Assembly (NCBI GenBank): GCA_016801845.1
Contig: CM028927.1
Location: 10,256,001 to 10,320,000, forward strand
DNA: 64,000 bases
Origin: Polydactylus sextarius
Taxonomy: Eukaryota; Chordata; Actinopteri; Polynemidae
Direction: 5' to 3'
How positions within the stretch are numbered: position 1 is the first letter of the stretch; each line of letters starts with the position of its first letter. Of the stretch, positions 13,646 to 24,900 are shown piece by piece. Made by a program: the position numbers and the translations under genes. Under the pieces are notes generated by a model that was given only the letters and a program-made list of their open reading frames with translations, had not been told where the DNA came from and did no database searches.

Positions 13646-15061
13646 CTCTCTCACTGACATATACATGTAAATTCGCTCTGAAATTCTCACTAAGTGCTTT
13701 TTTTCCCCAGCAGTCCCACCTACCTCTTAACCCCACACACAAGACACAGCTGCCTTAGCAAGCAGAATTTCATCCCTGCTTCAAAAAAAAAAAAGAAAAA
13801 AAAGAAATGAAAAAAAGACAAGTAAAGATAGAATATGTGTCTTCAACATGGCCTTCAAAACTCACTGAATATTTAATTCATCCTCAACCAGAGACCAGGG
13901 GCCTCTGATGAAACCCTTCAAGAGCCTCGGGAGCAGGCAGTTTGGGTGAGGGGGGGCATGGTTCCCAATTACTCATCACAGAAAGCAAGCAGCGTAAAAA
14001 AACTGAGCTGAAAAACCAAAACAAAAGCAAATGGAAAACACAGAAGTATGAAACAGTCCAGACTGTCTCTCTGACTCACACAGGCCAACGATGGGGCCGT
14101 CCGCCGTACAGTTCACTTGCACAGAGATCTCTGTTAGCTACAGGTCAATTTCTCTGACTTAAAGTTGACCATTAAAGTCCCTTTGGGTTTTAGGCGGAGG
14201 GCGGTGAGAAAAGTCATCACAGCTTTGCTTCCAGCAGTACTCCTCAAAATGTGGAAAGTGAACAAGAAACCATGTAAAGTTACAAAAAACAAGAAAGCAT
14301 TTTGCTTTTGGCATGTGTTACAGTCGCTGTTGTCTTCACATGGTTTCTTTCTTTTTTTTTTCTTTTTTTTTTCTTGTCTCCTTGGGGTAAGAGCCTTTGC
14401 CACCGGAGATATTTCTTGAATGTATTTCAGCAAATAAGATAATCTTTGTCTTGCCCTCTGCTCAAGGAGCTATGGATGTCCTCTGGTGGCAGGCAGGCGA
14501 AGATGTGGTACACTTCTCCTCCCCTAACTGAAACAAGGATGAATGCAAAGATCTAACAAAAGGCATGGGTGTAGTGAAGGTACAAGACATGGCAATAAAG
14601 GAATGAAAAAATCAGAGATGGTACGATGAAGGAAATCAAAAAGAGAGAAGACAAAAGAATTAATATAATATTATCAATAGTGGAAAAAAAACACAACATA
14701 CATATTCTATCTTTTTTCAGCACAACGTAAACAAACTAAATTACATTCATTAATATGAAAGATACAGACAAAGCAAATGCAGCAGGAGAAATCCAATCAC
14801 AGATATTTCTATCTGTAGAAAATCCTTAAGGGACTGTGTAAAAAGATTTACTTTGAAACTGGATTTTGAGCATCTGCGTCTTGTTGCTTCAGCAGTTTTG
14901 ATGCCTTGGGTGTGCGATTAGCACAGACGAGCCAGAAGGTGATAACTTCATCTACTTTCACAGAGATGAAATGTGGATCCAAGCATGCCCGAAGACCTAA
15001 GTCTTCTCTGTGTCATTGAGCTGGATGACCTGGTGATTCTTACCTGTGGAGGAAGCAGTTG

Positions 15062-15221
15062 CTATACAGCTGTGCACACTGTGCTAACTGTGAACTCTGT
15101 CTCACTGGCCATGATGTCAGTGGGCTGGATGTTGCGGTCATACATAGGGTTCTCGAATGTAGCTCGTCCATTAGTGTTCTCATGGCCCACGTAACCATTG
15201 AAGGGGACTTTGGGTCTTCTT
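15062..15221 (-). CDS. csmd2: csmd2 exon 35: cytoplasmic tail and stop
   Basis: 160 coding bases, entered in phase 2, ending in TAG at 15064-15062. It encodes RRPKVPFNGYVGHENTNG, then FENPMYDRNIQPTDIM and the end FTVSTVCTAV. ENPMYD contains NPxY, a motif read by PTB-domain or endocytic adaptors. The final T-A-V fits a class I PDZ ligand. The end is the best evidence for csmd2, since csmd1 and csmd3 tails differ as I recall them. Confidence 0.95.
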
Positions 15222-18200
15222 CTGAAATAGAATAAATCAATATGATAAACAATGAATTGGTGGAGAACAGATCTGCTATACAGCAGAAATGTGCATCAGA
15301 ATATGGAATCGGCTGCTTTTCACTGGAAAAGTCGATTTTAATCTACTTTCAATCTGCTTTTTCAACTTGAACTTACTATCAATCTGCCAAACTGTTACTT
15401 CTAGGCAGGGAGAGGAAACTATATAACCATCTCTATATCACAGAGTGGTGATTTCCTCATGTGTATTTGTAAATTGAATAAAATCTACATCACAGCTCAC
15501 TTTGTAGAGGTTAAGTGACCTTTGACTAAAAGTTCTTCCATAGTTGGGAAAATTTCTGAACTAATAGTATCAATGCCAAATAAAATGAAATGTGAGCCTT
15601 GCCTGTGTTTGTAGAGGTACAGAGCGAAGCCTGCAATGATCATGGCTATAAAAGGCACTAGGATGGCTGCCGCCACTGAACTGCTGTTGGAGGCAAAGTT
15701 GTAGCTTGTGTTGTTTGCGGTGGGATCTAAACTCTCTGGAAGAAAAAAAGAGACATCAACATTTACTTCAACATTACAGACATTCAGTATGACCAAATGC
15801 TATGAATAAAAACATTTAAAAGAAGAAGAAAAAAAAAAACACATACAAATTCAATTATTCTCCAAACTTTCAAGACATGAACAGAAAAACACTGAGATAA
15901 AATGAACAACATTGGATGAAGAAGGTTACGAGTAACACTTCAATTGCAGACAAATTAGTTTTTTTTACATTCATTTCTTTGCTTTATTTTCATTTTCACC
16001 CCCAGTAATGTCATATTCCATTATTCTAACAATGACTCTTAATTACTGACATCAAAGGCCGACAGCTATTAACTCATTTAAGATTCATTCTCTAATTTAT
16101 GAAGGTGTGTGTCTCTGCAGCAGTGACAGTGGAAGGAGTGACAACCCACCTGTTTGCTGTAGAAAGCCAAAAAAAAAAAAAAAATCTCCAGTAAATGACG
16201 AGTGACAAACAAGATGGAATTAAATTAGCGCGTTTTGTGGGGTTTGCCAATCAACCCCCCGTCGGATGAGCTCGAGCACACAAACAGATGCACAAACACA
16301 CTCACGCAGGCAAACTGTGAATGCAGTTACACCACCACTGAGTTAAAACACAACACAAAAATGACGATAAATTGAGTAGGATTATTTCCAAGACCTTCAA
16401 CCCACTTAACGGATTCATATCCGTTTTTCTTATACATACTTAAACATATGCACACGTGAAGACTCTGGCACCAGTCCCGGTATTAATAAAGCGTTTGTTT
16501 GCTCAGTCACTGTACTGTGTTGGAGAATGGGGGGCGTTAGTAGCTTTTCACATCCAATTTCACTATTTAAACGTGGATTTTTCTGTGTATACACACTGAA
16601 TCTATGTTAACACCGTATACCTTCATGCTCAATTCCAAAGTCTGCTCATGTCAGATCTGCTTTTGCACCTACAAATTCTGCTCTTCAATCTGTCTTGCCA
16701 GCCGATAAGGAAGCCGGAATCCAAAATTGGCTTTGCTTTTTAAATGCAGAAAAAAAAAAAAAAAAAAATCATATAAAATCTTTCTTCGCAAAGAAAACAG
16801 CGAAAGCAGCAGCACTTAACTTTTTACATAGCTTAGATTATATAACATCCTTAGAAGGTTTGTTCTTATTCCACCATGTTTACCTTCCTTTCCTGAACAC
16901 AAGTGTGCCACAGGGACAAGCTGTCAAGACTACTTGAAAAATGATCTCTTTGAAGTGATGTACTGATAGAGAGTTTAGTGTTGGCAAAATATATTTACTT
17001 CAATATATATCAAATCACAAGCGAGAGTAAGGAGGGTTATTGAAAAGATTAAAGAGATAGTTAATGGCCAAAATGCCCTTTAGTATATCGTATTCATTTA
17101 TTTATTTTTACTGATGTGCATGGTGTGTATATAGATTAATTAACGTCTTTTCTCTGATACCACATTCTGTACAACAGACCATGGATTTTTAACTGGATTG
17201 TAACAGTGTGCGGCAGTAATAAACCAAGGTTACAAACAGGAAAAAAACTGACTAAGAATAAGAAAAAGAAGAAAATCTCCCAGATTTCTCTCAATAGTTG
17301 AGCATTTTGCCAAAATTTAAGCATTTGTTTTAAATGCACATATTAAATTGTGCAGGTAGGTTGAAAATTACATATTCTGTTTCTCTGTCCCATGTGTGTC
17401 GTGTCAGGGGAATAAAAGTTTGTCTCTTACTCACACATACACACAAAGAGCTACAACCATCCAGATTAATAGACTCAGGATGTAAGGATTTACTGTATGC
17501 ATACTATGGCAAATAGGGGAAAAAAGCGAGGTGGGAAATAGAGGGGAAAAAATCACAGCGAGGTGGATCACGTGGATGAGATTTCTAGGTCACAGACTTG
17601 AAGCAGAATATATGGATAGCTGCAGCTTTTTGAAGAAGTGTTCTGTACCTATGACAGCATGGCAGAAGTCTCTGAAGGAAGCAAAGAATGACAAGCAGGC
17701 AAAGAGTGGATGATATTTACTGTATCAAAACTGCATGATGTGGGGTTACTTGATACGACAACCCGCAAACTCTCAAGAGGGAAGATGGTGTTGTGTGTGT
17801 TTGAGTCGCGTGTGCGTGTGGATGTCATCCTGACTAGCAATTGTGTTTGTGAACTGTGTTTGCCTCTTTTTGCTGCATCCACAGCCGTGTTCCTCAGATA
17901 TGTTTTCATATTTGGAAATTATGAATAAAAAGTAAATGACCAATAAATGAGACAAAACACATTACCTTATGTGAAAGCTTTTGCAGCTCTGTTCAAGGAC
18001 ACTTCATACAGTCCAGACTACAAGTATTTGCACAGATCTGTTTTCTTTTGTCTATACTCATACTGTGTTTCAGCACATTTGAAATAAAATGATGAATATC
18101 ACTTTAAAAGGCCAAGTCTCAGCTTTAATTCAAATAAGTTCACATCAATCTAAAAACTGTGTGAGAGATAGAGACCTTTTAACACTTACTGCCAAGTTTT

Positions 18201-18833
18201 CAAGGGTTCAAGCTGTTATGAGTTATCTGTCAATATGAGGAGTGAGGAGGTGACCATCAAAGTGAAAACAATGATAATGAGGTACCGGAAAAAAGGAAAA
18301 CTACATCAGAGGAATATGAAAAGATGTTAGTGTGTAAAAAAATGAGCAGTTTGGTTAACTTGACCAGACCCTTTAAAAAAACCTCAAAAACAAAAGCCTG
18401 GCTCAAGTTAACAAAAACACACTGGTGGAGTTTGAGCACAATAGAGTTCTATGGAGTGATGCAACAAAAATCATTTTCTATCAGACTGATGGAGGAAAAA
18501 GGGGAACAACTCATGACTGAGAGGTGCCACCTCATCCCATAGGCCTTGTGCTAGTTATGGAGACATGGTGATTTTGTTTGTATTTATCCATTTTCTTCTG
18601 AACATCTGAACTCTGAGCACTAGGAATTAAAAGGACTCTCTAGTAAAGTGAGGACTAGAAGAGATAATGATCCTTTATTAGTCTTATAATGGGGGAATTA
18701 GCAATGTTATGTTTTGTTAAATTACAGCTGAGACTTGGCACTTGAATGTAGTATCCATTATATTATCTCAAATACACCGTGGTGACACACACAGACACAG
18801 ACACACACAGACACACAGACACACAGACACACA

Positions 18834-18906
<73 letters not shown>

Positions 18907-21900
18907 CCCCCAGGAGATTACATATTCACAGTGGATTCAAGAACCACAAGGACAGGTTGCTCACCCAGTCTCTGGAGACCAAATTGGCCAAAACCTTTTC
19001 CTCTGACAAATCCCTGGTACACAAAGGAGTTGGATGAGGAGATGTAGGACACCTAGGGAGAGAGAGGAATGGAAGACAGACACTTTATGTGTCACATCCT
19101 GGCTTTACAAAGGAGCGTTTCATCAAAGTGTCACCAGCTGGTGCACACAGAAAATGAAATATCATGTCAAAAGAGCTGAGAGGCGCTCTTATGGTTGACA
19201 TTTAATATGATGTGTCTCTGCTCAAGAGAACAAACATAAACACACTCAGCAGGCATGTTGCACAAGAGGCGTGTTCCACTTTGCACGCGGCAAGCTTGTG
19301 CGTAAACACACATGGCTGTTCCTTTAGTGAAATGTGCACATAAAAATCACATTTAATTTAATTTAAATGTTTATTTGATGTGGACATAGCAATTACATTG
19401 GACAAACTAGATGCATTGTTTGAGATTCAGGCATATGCTTTGACCAGTTTTTTTTTTTTTATTTAAAACTATAACTATAGTGTGGTTGCATTAAAGGTTG
19501 GGCGATAATATTGGAGAGCGAGGAGTGGAGGGGGGTCTGTCGAGTCCTGATTACCAGGCAATGATTTAACTGACATTTTAATTAAAGAGAAAACTCTCAG
19601 TGGGCCCTCCATCTCCCCAGAGTGACAAGGTTAGCGTGCATGTGTGCTTGTGCATATTTAACCATGTTGGTGTGTGTTTGCAGTTACAAGGGGAGGTGTT
19701 GTATTGAACCTGACCTCGGACTTGCACTTACATGTCCGTCTAAGGCCCAGTTGTCTATTTTAAACTTGTTGACGAAGATCTCCACAGGACCTCTGATCTG
19801 ATGGACCTGCAGCAGCAGCTGAGCTTCCTCCCTCTTATATGTACCTAAAGAGAAAAACAGGTTTATAGTCACATAGTCACGTTGGAGCAACAGCCACAAT
19901 CATATCACCTACGATGGCTTAGGTAATACAGATGCAGTTATTTGAAAAGGTCAGAAAATTACATATTTTGCTGATTTCTCTAGTGGAAAAAGTAGGAAAA
20001 AACAAGCCTTTCTACACATATTACTGCAGCTTCTCTTTCTTTCTTACATCCTGAACAGTAACTGCTGTATGTGCAAAAGTCTGAAGCACCTTGCTAGAGT
20101 TAGGTTTATTAAAAGTACTTGGATATATTTTCAAACACGCCATGTCAGAATTTGTCAGGTATAAAATGATAAAGTCCTGAATTTACTGCTGTTTTCACAG
20201 TCCATCAGCTTTTCTATAAAACTGAGACATGGTTGTCTGTCACAAAGAAATACAACAAATAAAGGCCAAATGTAGACAAGTGAATGTCAAAAACGAGCAA
20301 ACCAAACTGAATTGCATTTCATCATGAAAGACATTTGTTGCAAACTAAAAGCATTTAAAGATACAATCATTGTGCTCAGTAACTCTGTCTGGCTGCCATT
20401 CCTATGCCTTGACATAAAGCTGGTAGGGAGTCAAGACAAGATCCTGAAGATCAAGAAAACTTTCAGCTAAAACTTTGAGTCTATTGGGCAGAAAAGCGAA
20501 GCAAACCCCCCCAGATTAACTGCAGAGTAGCAGCAGAAAAGTTTAGCTGACACAGGAGTTGCGGTGCACCAGTCCACTGTGCATCACTGATTCACAGACA
20601 GAACTGACATGGAGGAGTCATCAGAAGAAAACTTTACCTGTGACCTCACCACTAGTGTCAATTTCTTTTTACATCGAAAATGTGCAAAAAGTAATGACTG
20701 ATTTGCCAAATGGTGCCGTAACCATTCAGATGACAACTTTTAAAATAAATTAGACGCCTTCTCTGATTATGTTGTGTTGTGTCGACTGCTTCCTCAGTGT
20801 CTCACTACTCCACTTCGTCATTAGCTGTGCCTGAGTTTGGTGCAAATATTCATACTTAATGTTACATTTTTCCAATAAAGCAATTTAGTCTTTTTATTGT
20901 GCAGACACAACAACAATCTACAAGTCTGAATCAGCAACATAACTTTCAGTGGAGAGTGTGATGCTTGTAGCTTGTCGCTGTGGAAACTCATTTTTAACAC
21001 TACAGTGATGAAGATTGATGGCACCATGGTACAGGTACAGATGAGTGAAGCGTCCAGACCATTACTGATGCACATTTGCGTTTTAATGGTCACAGCTGCA
21101 CAGTGATTATGCCATGGGAAAAAAATAAAATGTCTGCTGTTCTGTAACAACAGCGATGATATACTCCATGCAGGGACCAACATTCAATTCTTGCTTCGTG
21201 TCCTCATTGGACTCTGTTTGGCAATTTTCCTTTTGGTTAAAATGCAAAACTGGGGCATCTCTCATGTAAGGATGATGTGGAATAAAAAGACTGAAAAGAG
21301 AAATACAGGGTGTGAGAGTCTTGACAGTGACGTCTTCTTCATGAAATACTAACCGGCTAGTTTGAGTTCTACTCCGCTGTGGTCGATGAGTGTCCCATTG
21401 ACTCTGTTGCTGAAGGGTTCGAAGGCAGTGATGCTGAGCATAGCTGGCTGCTTCTTCCCCAGGTACTCATAGGATCCTCTCCAAAGAGAGTTCTTAGCAA
21501 ATACACCACCAGGGACTGAAAAAGGAGTGGGGGATACGGCAAAAAATATTAGATACAGTCTCAAAACATACTCCCAAATTTAAGTATGATATAATAAATT
21601 ATCGCCTAATGTTGATTTAGGACTAAACTGTATGCTGACATAAGGGTCTTACCTGGTAATTTGGAGGGTGGCTCCTGCACTGTCCCTACTGGGCTATTAC
21701 CACTTGGACGATTATCAGCTGTAGGGCAAAACAACACAAAATTAATAAAAGAAAATATGTACACCACAAGAACAAAGAACAGATAACATTTCCAAAGGCA
21801 ACGTCAGGTGGAGGATGTCACCCTCAGCACTTCCTGTCTAGCTCCACGCCCACCTGTGATAGGTGACGTGACGTGCGTAAAGAGCAGCCCGTGTGTTCCC

Positions 21901-24900
21901 GCAGGGGCTACAGCTAAGTTAGATGCAGTTTTGCAGCTTCAAGGGAAGCACTTTAATAATGTCTTACTACCCACAAGGGGCTACACGACTACATCACTGT
22001 AGTGAACATACACCCGTGCAGACAAAGTGCTGTACACACAACTTTAATCAAATAAAGGTACGTTGATGTTTATGAGCGCGAATATCACCTCAGATGAATG
22101 TAGACAGACACAAACAAGCACGCACACACACACACTCTCACAGCCTTCCTCTTCATTAGCTGCCAGTCATTTGAGCTGCCCTTCCATCACTGTGCCCACA
22201 GGTGCTGTTAATATCCTGCATCTGCTCAGACCAGTTCTTTTTCTTGCCTTCACTCCTTAATGGCCTTAAAAAATACCCATCAACCTCTATACTTCAGCGA
22301 CAGCGTGGCACGAAATCCATCACACGGATATCCTCGTCTAGTATGCCTTTCTCTTTAAGCCATTAGTGGTCTTCTACCCTAGATAATTGTGCGTCGATGA
22401 CTCTATTTTTTTCCTATATGTATTTAGGCCAATGCTTAGGGGCGTCTTAATGGCAGTCTATTTGTCTGCTAGACCTTGTTAACACTGCCTCACCATTTAT
22501 AAGAGGTACTTCTGCTAACCTAATCAATGGGATGCATTGGTCTAATCAAGTTTTGCACCCTTGTTAATGTTCGAAAGCTTGTGTGTGTGTATATGTGTGT
22601 ATATGGGGCTGTATGTGGGTTAATTCCATGCAGTGTAATTGTGTGATGGATGGACCATTCTACCCTGGCATGTGTCTGAGAATAAGTAAGTGTTAAGAGA
22701 GCTATTCATCAACATTAACTAAATCCCCAATTTCCCAACTGGAGTCCTCAGTGAATCCTGGGCCTGTACAAATCCCGGTGGTTTTCAATAAACACAGCTG
22801 ATAGAAAATGTGCATAATGAATAAGAACTGAAGTGTTTTAATTGTTTAATGCAATATGTGTATGTCCATGGGAAACTGGGTGGCCATATGCACAGTTCTG
22901 TAGTCTTGTGAGGATTGGCAGATGAACCCATATGTGTGTGTTTTTGTGTGCTTGTATCTCATATGAGGACCTATGTGTTGGGATTCATTGTTGTTATATT
23001 GTAGATATAAAGCAGCAGTAGCAGAAAACATAAAAGAGAGCACGTGTGTCCATGTCTTTGCATATTTAATATCAAGCATTTTGTCGTGTTTGCTTTTGGA
23101 TGTACTGTAACCACATTTGTACCTGCACAGAGGGGTGGTTTTCCTGTCCAGCTCCCGTCAGACCTGCAGGTCCTGTGCTCTGATCCTCCAGCCAAGTAGA
23201 AACCAGGCTGACATGTATAGATCAGCGTATAGCCAAGGGATGGCAGTTCAATGGCTCTCACATCAGACTGGGCTGGCAGCTCTGGCTGGCTGCAGTGGTG
23301 GGCTGGAGAGGAGAGAGAAAGAGAGAGGAAGAGGAGATTACAGAAGAAGTAGACAGGTTTTAGAGAAACGGGGTAAAGTTGAGATGAGGAGACGAGCAGG
23401 GAGAAGGATAAGAGTAGCAGTAGACAAGAATGAGAAAACACAGCGAAAGAGAAAAGGTAAAAAGCTGTGCCAAAGTGTAAGTGCTGAGCCCAGCAAGAGT
23501 ATATGGGATATGTAGGTGTAATGCAAACTTTTGCTCAAGGTTATGATTCCCATTCAACTCTGTATGTGTGTTTTCGCATTATGAGCAGACAGTGTTCTTA
23601 CCAATGCACTCAGGCTGAAAACCACTCCAAGTGAGGTTGGGCAGACAAGTGCGAGAAATGGAGCCCTGCAGTAAGTAGCCCTTTCTACAGCTGAAGAACA
23701 CAGTGCTGCTGATCTGTAAGAGGACACAAAGGAGGATGTGAGGATGTGGACTTGACATGAACATGCAGAGTATAGTATATTATTATATAATCTTGAACAA
23801 AAACAGCTGAGAGCATCATCTTTTGAATTAGTCTTTTAAATCTGTTTTATATCTTGATGGGAACATTAATGTTTAAAATCTTTTTATAATGGGTCACTTT
23901 CACAGCAGACATTTCACTTGTCATAGCAGGAAAACAACTCCGCAATACCTGACATTGAAACAAGCGATGAATAGATTTCAGCCATGTTATTAGTTACATC
24001 TGTGTTGTTCCCCACTGAGACATGCCAAAATGGTATGCCTCTTATTTAATCAACTTATCACTTGTTTTAATCATCCAAACTGTAATAAGTAATAAATCCA
24101 ATCTTGCCTTACATTACTGTTAGAGATTATGCAATTTATGTAAGGAAATACATGTTGTTTAATATTAAAGTAAAAGCACTTTTAGATTTTAATCTGGTTT
24201 TTCTTCAATACATGAATGAAATTGCCAGTGTGACCACATGTTCACACCTGGTAGCCTTGACTGTTGTTCTGATTTCCAAAGAGAGGAGAGCCAGGGTCTC
24301 CACAGGTGGTGTGAGTAGGATCTGAAACACACATGCAAAAACGGCTCTTTTAAAATTTCTTTTACATCAAAGCAAATCTCAATTAATACAAATGTCAACC
24401 ACAGTACAGGACTTTAATCCATACACACTGATAGTTGTTATACAACTTTTCTAACAATGACAAATAAATTATATCCATTGATTAGTTAATTGCAAATTAC
24501 ACACTGGGTTCTTTTTTCTTTGGCAGCCAACACTATGTTCAGACAATCAAAAAATCCTTATCATGGCAATAGAAATGTATGTTTACTACCCCCATTGTGT
24601 CATAGTTGTTAATTCTATAGGTCAGGACCAAATTTTAACTTTTATTATTTCTTAAGGGGATTCAGTCAGTCTCAGATCAGTGATCAGATTCAGGGAATTT
24701 AGTGTAACTAAGAAATGCTATGAAGCAGTTTCAGCAGTGACAACATAATGCATATGTACACCACAAGTTCCATTTACCACTGATTAAATCTCACTAAATC
24801 TTGGTCTAACCTTTCACACATTTCAGGCACTATGATTTTTCATCAGTGGCTAAGCAAACAGCCTGATAAATGATGCATGGGCAGCGAAATTATTGGTGAC

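Larger units (their letters stand above)
8780..15061 (-). other. csmd2: Probable 3' untranslated region of csmd2
   Basis: No coding exon follows the stop. About 6 kb of AT-rich DNA leads to a cluster of AATAAA signals on the minus strand at 9187-9192, 8955-8960 and 8800-8805. An internal AATAAA is at 13434-13439. The far block at about 8790-9440 is very AT-rich with long near-uniform runs, typical of a distal 3' end. The region also holds an L2-like LINE tail, an (AAACT)n repeat and poly-T runs. The true end could be much nearer the stop codon. Inference only; RNA reads would decide. Confidence 0.4.
15736..18964 (-). other. csmd2: csmd2 intron between membrane-proximal and transmembrane exons
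   Basis: 3.2 kb holding a Tc1/mariner-like fossil (about 17990-18560), a long CA tract (18784-18904) and poly-A runs near 15826 and 16168. No exon is missing here, because the flanking exons join in frame. Confidence 0.85.

Noticed and set aside
13950..15061. Possible further csmd2 exon or a second gene after the stop codon
   Set aside because: The tail ends in the family's own C-terminus with an in-frame TAG; nothing downstream fits a CSMD exon.
18742..19047. Plus-strand frames of His-Thr repeats reaching into exon 33
   Set aside because: CA-repeat translation plus the antisense of a real csmd2 exon.
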